Assembly (NCBI GenBank): GCA_964641125.1
Contig: CAZXMO010000006.1
Coordinates: 1-64,000, forward strand
Length of the DNA: 64,000 nt
Direction: 5' to 3'
Source: JBKHAJ01 sp964641125
Lineage (GTDB): Bacteria; Spirochaetota; Spirochaetia; SPDA01; CAZSGZ01
The notes under the pieces: model-generated
The model's input: only the letters and a program-made list of their open reading frames with translations
Told to the model about the DNA's origin: nothing
Databases searched by the model: none
Part shown: one piece after another, positions 41,938 to 49,749 of the stretch
How positions within the stretch are numbered: the first letter of the stretch is position 1
How the letters are laid out: each line of letters opens with the position of its first letter
Made by a program: the position numbers and the translations under genes

Positions 41938-42642
41938 ATGGTTCATTTACCGATTAATGCCCGGATCGGAACGGTCGCCCTCGATCCCTCGAAGATCATC
42001 TGCCTCGGCCTCAACTACCGGGAGCACATATCCGAGAGTGTGACCGCCAAGGCCGCGGGAACCACCGAGGTACCGGAGGAACCGATCCTCTTCCCCAAAA
42101 CCCCGAACACCCTTATAGGACCTCGGGAGCCTATAATCATCCCCGCCTTCCTCGACCGGTACGGTTTCGACGAACCCCGCACCGATTACGAGGCCGAGCT
42201 CGCCGTCATTATCGGAAGGAGATGTAAGAACGTTCCTGAGGAAAATGCCCTCGAGACGATCTACGGCTACACCTGTTTAAACGACGTCAGTCAGCGTAAT
42301 CTTCAGACCTCGGACAAATCGGGGTGGTTCCGAGGCAAGTCCTTAGACACCTTCGCCCCTATCGGTCCGGCGGTTACCCTCGCCGAGGACATGCCCGACC
42401 CGCAGAACCTCCGCATCCAATGCCGGCGGAACGGTACAACTGTCCAGGATTCGAATACCCGTCATATGATCTTCTCGATTCCCGAAATCATAGCCTTTGT
42501 GTCGATGAACTTTACTTTGAATCAGGGAGACATAATCGCTACCGGTACCCCAGCTGGAGTAGGCCCCCTCACCGAAGGAGACAAAATCGAGGTGGAAATC
42601 GAATCAATCGGGGTGCTCACCAACCCGGTCACACAAGAATAG
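41938..42642 (+). CDS. fumarylacetoacetate hydrolase (FAH) family protein
   Basis: A 234-residue member of the FAH superfamily, whose enzymes hydrolyse or decarboxylate 1,3-diketo or oxo-acid compounds with a divalent metal. Typical blocks are present: IICLGLNYREHISESV, EEPILFPKTPNTLIGP, RTDYEAELAVIIGRRC (metal-binding E-x-E), YTCLNDVSQRNLQ, GPAVTLAEDMPDPQNL, IPEIIAFVSMNFTLNQGDII and ATGTPAGVGPL. The short length and YAEELAVII motif match the bacterial oxaloacetate decarboxylase/acylpyruvase group (FAHD1/YcgM-like). Start follows TTGGAG. The preferred oxo acid cannot be inferred. Confidence 0.9.
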   Translation: MVHLPINARIGTVALDPSKIICLGLNYREHISESVTAKAAGTTEVPEEPILFPKTPNTLIGPREPIIIPAFLDRYGFDEPRTDYEAELAVIIGRRCKNVPEENALETIYGYTCLNDVSQRNLQTSDKSGWFRGKSLDTFAPIGPAVTLAEDMPDPQNLRIQCRRNGTTVQDSNTRHMIFSIPEIIAFVSMNFTLNQGDIIATGTPAGVGPLTEGDKIEVEIESIGVLTNPVTQE

Positions 42643-42665
42643 CTTCCTCGGGCCCCCCTGGGTGC

Positions 42666-44081
42666 CTACGCCTTCCAGAGCTTGCCCGCCCTCCGGGACC
42701 GTCTCCCCCTCGTCAAGAAGAGGAACGAGACAGCTACGAATACTACATAGATCAGAAAGATCCCCGCGGTCAGCCAATAATAGAAGGGATTGTTGTCCCT
42801 AAAGGCGTAGGCGGGAAAGTCCACCATCAAGATATAGGGAATTGCCATCATAAACATGATCCCCGCGGCGGGAATGTAATCCGCCGAGGCCGGGGTGTGG
42901 AACTCCGGATCCACCACCCTAAGGAGAGTGAGTCCCGAAGGAAGGGTCCCCGTAAGGGCTCCGTAGATGAGGATGACCCGTTCGAATTTGTAGTTCAGCA
43001 GTAACCGCGAGCCGATCCATAAGAGGAGGAGAACAGTCAATCCGCCGCTCACAACCCCCATAATGAGAATAGGCGCCCAGTAACGGGCGACCATCTGCAC
43101 CGAGATCGCACCGATGGATGCGGCGACCATGAAGTCCACCGAAAAACCGGCGGTACGCGTGAGAGTCCCGTTCTCCAGTATATGGTCCACCTTGATCAGA
43201 TGGAGGAACCGCTTCGCAATGACTCCGAACAGGGTTGCGAAAATGAAGGAAATACCCCAGAAGCTTTCGGCAAGACTCATACCGAGGGGACCCGCGAAGC
43301 CGAGGAGAAAGGTAAGCAGGGTCAGGAAGAGATAGGCGACCAAATAGACGATGAGTATTATCGCCAGATTGAATGAGAAGGTCTCTATTGCCTCGCTCTG
43401 AGTAGTCAGGTGTGCTCCGACGGGAAAGCTCTCGTGTTTCTTGTACAGACCGCTCCGGTTCTCGATGCTCTGCAGATCGACGTTTCGAAAACGGCGGACC
43501 CATCCCTTGCGCACCGCCAGGTTAATCAACAGCACCCCTCCGAAGATGGCCCAGAAGAAACCCACCGCGGCAAAGGTAAGCCCCACCGAACCGGCGCCCT
43601 CGAAGCCGAAGGCCGGGGCCTCCCACTTCGAACCGATGGCGAAAGCCTGCCCCGGACCCAAGGCGAATCCCAGAGGGACGAAGAAGCCGAAAGTCGGAAA
43701 GAGGTTCGGCATAAAAGTCTTGATCAATAAAAGTGTTACCGAGAGGCCTATAATTCCCTGAAGGACGTAAACCGATAGGATCGTCACCGAGGTAGAAAAG
43801 GCGACACCCTTCTTGACCGATTTCCGCTCCCCCCTCCTGAGGCTTATGGCGACGAAGGAGATATTCAGAAGATGGTAGACCAGGTTCTCCAGAAAGCTCG
43901 TGTCCATCCCCAGCCGGGGCGCCGCGAAGGTGTAGAAGAGGAGCAGCAGGATGCCCCCGGTTATGGAGTTAGGTATTAAAAACTTTTGAAAGAATTTGAT
44001 CTTTGCCCTGAGAAAGGTTCCCAGCACAAGCGCCAGGGAGATGATCCCGAGCTGCACGAAAATCAGCCAATCGAAGTTCAT
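42666..44081 (-). CDS. gltS: sodium/glutamate symporter, GltS-like
   Basis: A 471-residue inner-membrane carrier of the ESS family with about ten to eleven helices in two repeats and a reentrant loop in each. Conserved stretches are QKFLIPNSITGGILLLLF, GFALGPGQAFAIGSKWE (reentrant loop 1, GPGQA), GLTFAAVGFFWAIFGG, DFMVAASIGAISVQMV and ALTGTLPSGLTLLRVVDP (reentrant loop 2). It takes up L-glutamate with Na+. It is about 70 residues longer than E. coli GltS, the extra being an inter-repeat linker (around YKKHESFPVGAHLTTQSE) and a longer C-terminal end, so the substrate may differ. Promoter TTGATT-N16-TATACT leaves a 3-nt leader with no ribosome site. Confidence 0.85.
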   Translation of the reverse strand: MNFDWLIFVQLGIISLALVLGTFLRAKIKFFQKFLIPNSITGGILLLLFYTFAAPRLGMDTSFLENLVYHLLNISFVAISLRRGERKSVKKGVAFSTSVTILSVYVLQGIIGLSVTLLLIKTFMPNLFPTFGFFVPLGFALGPGQAFAIGSKWEAPAFGFEGAGSVGLTFAAVGFFWAIFGGVLLINLAVRKGWVRRFRNVDLQSIENRSGLYKKHESFPVGAHLTTQSEAIETFSFNLAIILIVYLVAYLFLTLLTFLLGFAGPLGMSLAESFWGISFIFATLFGVIAKRFLHLIKVDHILENGTLTRTAGFSVDFMVAASIGAISVQMVARYWAPILIMGVVSGGLTVLLLLWIGSRLLLNYKFERVILIYGALTGTLPSGLTLLRVVDPEFHTPASADYIPAAGIMFMMAIPYILMVDFPAYAFRDNNPFYYWLTAGIFLIYVVFVAVSFLFLTRGRRSRRAGKLWKA

Positions 44082-44090
44082 AACCAGGTA

Positions 44091-44118
44091 AGTATAATCG
44101 GTAGCGGGAGAAAATCAA
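44091..44118 (-). promoter_or_regulatory. promoter of gltS with very short leader
   Basis: Minus strand TTGATT (44118-44113), 16 bp, TATACT (44096-44091), 9 nt to ATG 44081; predicted leader about 3 nt. Confidence 0.5.
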
Positions 44119-44124
44119 CAGATA

Positions 44125-45051
44125 CTAGAAAAGATTGAAGACTTTTCCTAGGAAAAACACGTAGAAAAGGAGTAAAAGACCCCCGATCCAGGGATTGACC
44201 CGTCTATCCATGGTGACGACCAGGAAGAGGACGGCCGCGCCCACCGAGACGGGAGCCGCGAAAGCGATGATATTAGCGGGGATAATCAGGGTCCCGATCA
44301 GACCGGGGATGCCCATTACCGCGAAGGAATTGAAGATGTTCGACCCGATGATATTCCCCACGGCGATCTCCGGCTTTCCCCGGCGTGCCGCTTTCACCGA
44401 GACCACCACCTCGGGCAGAGAGGTGCCCAAGGCGACCGCGGTCAGGGCAATCACCTCGCTGCCGATTCCCGCGGCTTCGGAGACGGCTATAACCGCCTCG
44501 ACTGTGTACCGGGCTCCCAAATATATGAATACCGGGCTTATGAAGAGCCCCAGCCAGTGGAATACCCGTGGCCGGACCCTCTCCGCCTCAGCGGTAACAT
44601 CCCTGGTCTTTAAGGAATTGACGACGTAGATACCGAGGCCGGCGAGCACAATGAGCGCTTCCGCCCGGGAGAACACCCCATCCAAAATCATAAAGAAAAT
44701 CAAAAAGGCGGAACCGAGCATAAAGGGGAGATCGATCCGCATCAGGTCGTAGCGGACCAGGAAGTCCTTGCCCACAAGGGCCGCGATCCCTAGGACGAGG
44801 CAGACGTTCGCCACATTCGATCCCAGGACGTTTCCTACCACGATCTCCGACGAGCCCTCGGTGACCGCTACGATAGACGAGGCGAGCTCGGGCAGGGAGG
44901 TACCCACCGCGACGATGACAACCCCGATTATGAAGGTGGAGAGCCCGAAGTAGAGTCCTATCGACTCGGAGGAGGTAATAAAGAAGTCGGAGCTCTTCAC
45001 CAGGACGGCGAGGCTTACCAAAAATACGACTATCCAGAGTGCAAGGCTCAC
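44125..45051 (-). CDS. calcium/sodium antiporter (CaCA family, YrbG-like)
   Basis: A 308-residue membrane exchanger with ten predicted helices in two inverted halves. Each half carries an alpha-repeat: VGTSLPELASSIVAVTEGSS followed by VVGNVLGSNVANVCLVLGI, and ALGTSLPEVVVSVKAARRGK followed by AVGNIIGSNIFNSFAVMGI. The conserved Glu in each SLPE binds the cation. The GTG start follows GGGAGGG. It expels Ca2+ in exchange for Na+ (or K+/Na+), which fits the Na+-based energetics suggested by the other carriers. The distance to the gltS promoter is short but the genes are probably separate units. Confidence 0.92.
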   Translation of the reverse strand: MSLALWIVVFLVSLAVLVKSSDFFITSSESIGLYFGLSTFIIGVVIVAVGTSLPELASSIVAVTEGSSEIVVGNVLGSNVANVCLVLGIAALVGKDFLVRYDLMRIDLPFMLGSAFLIFFMILDGVFSRAEALIVLAGLGIYVVNSLKTRDVTAEAERVRPRVFHWLGLFISPVFIYLGARYTVEAVIAVSEAAGIGSEVIALTAVALGTSLPEVVVSVKAARRGKPEIAVGNIIGSNIFNSFAVMGIPGLIGTLIIPANIIAFAAPVSVGAAVLFLVVTMDRRVNPWIGGLLLLFYVFFLGKVFNLF

Positions 45052-45093
45052 GCAGACCCTCCCGAAGAAGGTACACTCACGCGGAGAGCCATA

Positions 45094-46437
45094 CTAGAAG
45101 CGCCAGATGAGGCTTAGGGAAACGTATAACTTATTCCCGCCGAAGGGCCTGGACGTTCCGTCGAAATCGAAAAAGATCGGCGCTGTCAAAGTCAGCTCCA
45201 GCTCGTCGGTCGGTGCGTAGGAGACGACGATCCCTCCCCCGAAGGCGTTGGTATCGATGCTGTACATGGCCGCGATTGTGGGGATCAATTGATACTGGAA
45301 GAGAGGAAGATTGACCGCCAAGGCGAGGACCCGGCTCAAGGTCGGCTGGACATACTGGGACGGATCGCCGTCTATGATCCATCCGTCCATGTACTCGAAG
45401 AGGACCGAAAGGCCGAACCCGAACTCGTAGCTCGCCCCGAGGGTATACTCCAGAAAGTGCCCTTGGATTGTGGTGGTGGTGAATGGATCGTCCTCTCCTC
45501 CCGTGCCGCCGAAATAATTATCCCGGATAAAGGCCTTGTTGAAGGTCCACGCTGAGTCGGCCCAGAAGCGGAAGGCCTGAACACTGCTCGCCAGGTTGAG
45601 CCCCACGGCGTGGATCTTGTTGTACTCCGGGACCAGGGTGGTGGTGTAGGTTCCGGCCGCGTTATTGTCCACTGTGCTCGTGGAAAAAAGGGTATCATCG
45701 TCCCAGCCGTAGTAGTAGAGGAGTGAGAAATCGACCCCCCCGGCGGTCCCGCCGAACTCACCGGACATTGAAACCTGATCGAAGTTAAGCGGCGGCCGCA
45801 CCCGCTTGTCGTAGGGGAGTTCAGTGGCCTCCGCCCCGTCCACGGTATATCCGGAATATTCGGTATTCGCCTGGGTCTGTCCGGGGCGCTTGGGAACGTA
45901 GTGCCCCGGAAACAGGGGGGATAACCTGTCGGGAAACACCATGTCGTGGGCGATCGGGGAAACGGTCAGCTTGGTGTAAAAGTTGGAAAAGAAAAAATTC
46001 GCCTGGACCATATCCGCATTGGTCCCGGTCTCCAGCCCTACCGAGCTTATGAGCTCCACCAAGCTGCCCTGATTGAAAAAATTGGTGTTGGAAAAGAATT
46101 CCGCCGTCCCCGGAAGATAGGAGAAGCGTCCCACCTTCACCAGGGCGAAATCGGCGGGAATCAAGGTCAACCTGAATTCGTCTACCAAAAAGGTAAAACT
46201 GTTCTCCCGGTTATTCCATCGGATGTCCGCGAGGAGGCTGAAGTCGAAGATTTCCGAGCTCGCCGCGAAACGCGGGGACAGGGTGGTGGTAAAATCGATT
46301 TCCGAGGAATCGATATCGTCGAGGTCGAATATCATACCCGCGTTCGCGCGGGCCGACCCTCCGAAGAAGATTTCGGCGGATGCCGGTGCCGCGAAACAGA
46401 CACAAGCGGTTATACATAGGAGGATTGTTCGTTTCAT
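45094..46437 (-). CDS. outer-membrane beta-barrel-like protein
   Basis: A 447-residue exported protein. Signal peptide TILLCITACVCFAAPASA (cleavage after ASA, near residue 22) is followed by alternating amphipathic strands: FDFSLLADIRWNNRENSFTF, VDFSLLYYYGWDDD, FGFGLSVLFEYMDGWIIDG, and a C-terminus LYVSLSLIWRF ending in phenylalanine, the usual barrel-insertion signal. No TonB box or plug domain. Similar proteins are described in spirochaetes as putative porins or surface antigens; this is a class guess. ATG 46437 is chosen because the signal peptide opens with MKR; GGAG lies about 13 nt upstream. Function unknown. Confidence 0.75.
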   Translation of the reverse strand: MKRTILLCITACVCFAAPASAEIFFGGSARANAGMIFDLDDIDSSEIDFTTTLSPRFAASSEIFDFSLLADIRWNNRENSFTFLVDEFRLTLIPADFALVKVGRFSYLPGTAEFFSNTNFFNQGSLVELISSVGLETGTNADMVQANFFFSNFYTKLTVSPIAHDMVFPDRLSPLFPGHYVPKRPGQTQANTEYSGYTVDGAEATELPYDKRVRPPLNFDQVSMSGEFGGTAGGVDFSLLYYYGWDDDTLFSTSTVDNNAAGTYTTTLVPEYNKIHAVGLNLASSVQAFRFWADSAWTFNKAFIRDNYFGGTGGEDDPFTTTTIQGHFLEYTLGASYEFGFGLSVLFEYMDGWIIDGDPSQYVQPTLSRVLALAVNLPLFQYQLIPTIAAMYSIDTNAFGGGIVVSYAPTDELELTLTAPIFFDFDGTSRPFGGNKLYVSLSLIWRF

Positions 46438-46532
46438 ACTCAAGGGGCTCCGTGGATCGTTTTAGCCCCAGTATAATGGAGATAATTAAGGTATGTCAAA
46501 CACCTAGGCCGCTCGAGGTGCGGCCGGACTAT

Positions 46533-47285
46533 CTACAGGCGGCCCTTGTTGTACACGGTTCCCGGAATCGAGTTCGGAGTTTCGATCGATTGGAAAAACA
46601 GTACCGTGGAGGTGTCCCGCGTGAGATTCTCCATGGTGCATTCCTCGGGGAAGAGGTCTCCGTCTATCTCCTGGGTCACGTTGACCCGGTACCGTTTGAC
46701 CAGGTCATTTCCCTTGATATAGTCGATTCCCAGAAGCAGACCGCTTGCCTTGCCGACGTAGTAGATCTTTTCACTGTACTCCGCGCCCCTGTTTTTGGGC
46801 TTCGCTTGGACCGAGAAGACTTCCCTGTCGAGAATCGTCTCGCCGGGGAGAAAATCGAGGTCATAGTCCGCGGGCGATACGTCGGAGAGATCCTCGGTGG
46901 TAAAATCACTGTCGAAGAGCTCCTGACCGGCGCCGGAGCCCCCGGAGAGGCGCCGAACACCCCGGGAGGTCTTGACCCATTGGTCCGCCCGGCCGTCGGG
47001 ATACATGTAGCTCAAGAACTTGAGATTCCTAAGGAACGCCGGCGAGATAACCTGGGCGAGGGACTTTACGGTACCGTCCGCTTCCTCGGTATAGTAGATC
47101 TCGAGGGTCCGGTCCTTTGAGCCCCGCCCCGTATGAATGTTCATGTCGATCTCGATAATCGAGTTTGACGCGTTTCCGATTACATTGACCCCGCCTAAGA
47201 CCTCCTCGGGAGTCTGGGCGAAGACAGCCCCGCCTATGACGAGAAGGGCCGATATGACTAGTAGGGTAACTTTTGTCCGTTTCAT
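46533..47285 (-). CDS. exported LolA-like outer-membrane lipoprotein-sorting family protein
   Basis: A 250-residue protein with a signal peptide (TKVTLLVISALLVIGGAVFA, cleavage near residue 23). The mature part has the incomplete beta-barrel pattern of the LolA/LolB superfamily, in the 'outer membrane lipoprotein-sorting protein' branch: SIIEIDMNIHTGRGSKDRTL, then YTEEADGTVKSLAQVISPAF, LKFLSYMYPDGRADQWVKT and GGSGAGQELFDSDFTTEDLS. Members bind lipid or lipoprotein acyl chains in the periplasm. The start ATG is 1 nt from the predicted transcription start. It lies alone between the barrel-like protein and the deaminase, all on the same strand. Confidence 0.8.
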   Translation of the reverse strand: MKRTKVTLLVISALLVIGGAVFAQTPEEVLGGVNVIGNASNSIIEIDMNIHTGRGSKDRTLEIYYTEEADGTVKSLAQVISPAFLRNLKFLSYMYPDGRADQWVKTSRGVRRLSGGSGAGQELFDSDFTTEDLSDVSPADYDLDFLPGETILDREVFSVQAKPKNRGAEYSEKIYYVGKASGLLLGIDYIKGNDLVKRYRVNVTQEIDGDLFPEECTMENLTRDTSTVLFFQSIETPNSIPGTVYNKGRL

Positions 47286-47292
47286 AGGAACC

Positions 47293-47321
47293 AATATACC
47301 GCCAATTGTCGGTAAATTCAA
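47293..47321 (-). promoter_or_regulatory. promoter ending at the start codon of the LolA-like gene
   Basis: Minus strand TTGAAT (47321-47316), 17 bp, TATATT (47298-47293), 7 nt to ATG 47285; predicted leader 1 nt. Confidence 0.6.
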
Positions 47322-47362
47322 ATAAGACCCCGAAAACCGCGCCCTTAAGCCCGACCGGCGGA

Positions 47363-47851
47363 CTAATACTGGATCTTGTCCTCTAACTGTTCCCACTCGG
47401 AAAAGGGACCGAGACAGGCGTTCCGATGGACCTGGACGGTTTCTACCTGCCGTTCCTCGGCGGTCCCCTCGAATACCTTGTAGATGTACTCGTCGTCGAA
47501 GCCGATCTTCGCGGCATCCTCTTTAGTACAGCCGTAGTACATCCTCCGCATCTTCGCCCAGTGGACGGCGGCGAAGCACATCGGGCAGGGTTCGCAGGAG
47601 GTATAGATGACGCAGTCGCTCAAGTCGAAGCTGTTCACCCTTTGGGAGGCCTCCCGGATGGCCAGCATTTCGGCGTGGGCGGTGGGATCGTTGGTGGAGA
47701 GGACCCGGTTGTGCCCGCGCCCGATTATCTCTCCGTTTCGGACCACCACCGCCCCGAAGGGCCCCCCGTGGAGGTGTTCGATCCCCTTCCGTGCCTCTTC
47801 TACCGCGGCTTCCATGAACTCGAGATGTTCCCGTTCGCTATCGCTGTTCAT
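47363..47851 (-). CDS. guaD: guanine deaminase / nucleoside deaminase
   Basis: A 162-residue zinc deaminase. The catalytic box NDPTAHAEMLAIREA supplies His and the proton-shuttling Glu, and CEPCPMCFAAVHWAK supplies the two zinc cysteines. The C-terminal block KVFEGTAEERQVETVQVH, and the final EDKIQY, match Bacillus-type guanine deaminase, in which the C-terminal segment is swapped between subunits and covers the active site. It converts guanine to xanthine. Start has no strong ribosome site. It is separated from the hydrogenase operon by a terminator, so it is an independent unit. Confidence 0.87.
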   Translation of the reverse strand: MNSDSEREHLEFMEAAVEEARKGIEHLHGGPFGAVVVRNGEIIGRGHNRVLSTNDPTAHAEMLAIREASQRVNSFDLSDCVIYTSCEPCPMCFAAVHWAKMRRMYYGCTKEDAAKIGFDDEYIYKVFEGTAEERQVETVQVHRNACLGPFSEWEQLEDKIQY

Positions 47852-47907
47852 GACTGTTATTCTAATAGAGGGACGCGAACTTTGCCAGCACGGAAGGTAT
47901 AAAGATG

Positions 47908-47932
47908 AAAAGCCCCGCCGGTTAGGCGGGGC
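47908..47932 (-). terminator. intrinsic terminator of the hyd operon
   Basis: On the minus strand an 8-bp GC stem (GCCCCGCC, 5-nt loop, GGCGGGGC) is followed by TTTTCATC, 45 nt beyond the hydA stop. Confidence 0.8.
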
Positions 47933-47976
47933 GGAGTGTGTCGATGATTGCAGTGGTGCTTAAGCCCTCGGGAGGC

Positions 47977-49749
47977 TCACACCTTCGAGCGCTCCTCGTA
48001 CTTGGTGTGGAGCAGATGGTGCGACTTGTGGCCGAGGGGCTCCTTGAGAAACTCCTCGTAGATCTGGGTGATCTCGGGGTTCTCGTGGGACTTCCGCATC
48101 TTTTTGCCTTCGTCCTCTTTGTAGATCGCCTCGATCCGTTTGTTCCGCACCTCGTCGGTGGTAAAGCGGGGCTGTCCGCCACCGCCTATACATCCGCCGG
48201 GACAGGTCATCACTTCGACGAAATGATAGTTCACCTCACCGGCCTTGAGGGCGTCTAAAACCTTGGCGGCATTACCGAGCCCGTGGGCGACGGCGACCTT
48301 GGCCTCCACTCCGTCGAGGAAGCTCCACGCGGGTAGGGGGTTCTCGATAACCACCGAGGCCTCTTTGATTCCCTGGAGGCCCGCCACCGGGGTAACGTGG
48401 AGGTTGTCCATGGGGAGCTCCCGTCCGGTGACGATCTCGTAGGCGGTCCTCAAGGCCGCTTCCATGACTCCGCCGGTATTGGCGAAGATGTCCGCCGCTC
48501 CCGTACCCATGCCGATGGGAGAATCCATTTTGGTATCTTCCAAGCTCCTGAAGTCGATTCCGGCTCCCCGGATCATCTGCCCGAGCTCCCGGGTGGTCAG
48601 AACGTAGTCCACGTCGCGGACACCGCTGTCGTTCATCTCGGCCCGCTGAGCTTCGAACTTCTTGGCCGTACAGGGCATTACCGAGACGACCACCATGTCC
48701 TCCGGCTTGACCCCTGCTTTCCGGGCGTAGTAGGTCTTGGCTACCGCCCCGAACATCTGCTGGGGCGACTTACAGGAGGACAGGTTGGGAAGAAAGTCGG
48801 GATAGTAGTATTCCGCGAACTTGATCCATCCCGGGGAACAGCTCGTGAACATGGGGAGGGCCACATCTTCCTTGTCGACCAAAACCTTTTTGAGGCGGGT
48901 CAGGAGCTCGGTCCCTTCTTCCATGATGGTGAGGTCCGCGGCGAAGTTGGTGTCGAAGACCCCGTCGAAACCGAGGCGTTTGAGGGCGGTGGTCATCTTG
49001 CCGGTGACTAAGGTCCCCGGCTCGTAGTCGAAGCACTCCCCTAAGGCCGCCCGGATTGCCGGAGCGGTCTGGACAACCACGTGTTTGGAAGGGTCTTCTA
49101 AGGCGTCCCACACCTGCTGGATGTGGCTCCGCTCGCTGATGGCGCCTACCGGGCAGACCGCGGCGCACTGTCCGCACTGGACGCAGGCCACCGCATCGAG
49201 ATTGCTCTCGAAGGCTGGACCGATCAGGGTGGCGTATCCCCGGTTCTGCGGGAACAGGGCGCCGACCTTCTGCACCTCGTTACACACGGTGATGCACCGG
49301 CGGCACTTAATGCACTTTCCGGAATCCCGGACCAAAGCCGGAGTCGTATCGTCGATGCGGACCTCCGGTTTCTCTCCCTCGTAGTGGATCTCCCGGATAC
49401 CGAGCTGGTAGGCTAAGGCCTTGAGCTCACAGTCCTCGGCGCGGTCGCAGTACTGGCAGTTTCCCTCGTGTTCGCTGAGTAAAAGCTCGACTACCGCCTT
49501 GCGGGCCTCCCGGACCTTTTTGCTGTTGGTCATCACCTTCATTCCGTCGCCCACCGGGGTGGCGCAGGAGGCCATAAGGGTCTTGGCCCCCTCGACCTCC
49601 ACCATGCACACTCGGCACGCCCCTAGGGGATCCTTCCCCTCGAGAAAACAGAGGGTAGGTATTTCGATACCGAGCTGAGCAGCAGCGGACAGTATGGTCG
49701 TTCCCGAATCTACGGTTAGTTCCTGGTTGTTTATAGTCAGTTTAGGCAT
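47977..49749 (-). CDS. hydA: [FeFe] hydrogenase catalytic subunit (HydA of a trimeric NAD-linked complex)
   Basis: A 590-residue H2-forming/uptake subunit. In order: N-terminal [2Fe-2S] plant-type domain (CFLEGKDPLGACRVC), a His-ligated [4Fe-4S] (HEGNCQYCDRAEDC), two ferredoxin [4Fe-4S] clusters (CIKCRRCITVC, CVQCGQCAAVC) and the H-cluster domain. H-cluster motifs: L1 FTSCSPGWIKFAEYY, L2 MPCTAKKFEAQR, L3 EVMTCPGGCIGGGGQP. L1 has TSCSP where many enzymes have TSCCP, a variant I recall from trimeric NAD(P)-linked hydrogenases. The last domain is the small-subunit-like C-terminal segment. It overlaps hydB by 8 bp. Cytoplasmic. Confidence 0.95.
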   Translation of the reverse strand: MPKLTINNQELTVDSGTTILSAAAQLGIEIPTLCFLEGKDPLGACRVCMVEVEGAKTLMASCATPVGDGMKVMTNSKKVREARKAVVELLLSEHEGNCQYCDRAEDCELKALAYQLGIREIHYEGEKPEVRIDDTTPALVRDSGKCIKCRRCITVCNEVQKVGALFPQNRGYATLIGPAFESNLDAVACVQCGQCAAVCPVGAISERSHIQQVWDALEDPSKHVVVQTAPAIRAALGECFDYEPGTLVTGKMTTALKRLGFDGVFDTNFAADLTIMEEGTELLTRLKKVLVDKEDVALPMFTSCSPGWIKFAEYYYPDFLPNLSSCKSPQQMFGAVAKTYYARKAGVKPEDMVVVSVMPCTAKKFEAQRAEMNDSGVRDVDYVLTTRELGQMIRGAGIDFRSLEDTKMDSPIGMGTGAADIFANTGGVMEAALRTAYEIVTGRELPMDNLHVTPVAGLQGIKEASVVIENPLPAWSFLDGVEAKVAVAHGLGNAAKVLDALKAGEVNYHFVEVMTCPGGCIGGGGQPRFTTDEVRNKRIEAIYKEDEGKKMRKSHENPEITQIYEEFLKEPLGHKSHHLLHTKYEERSKV

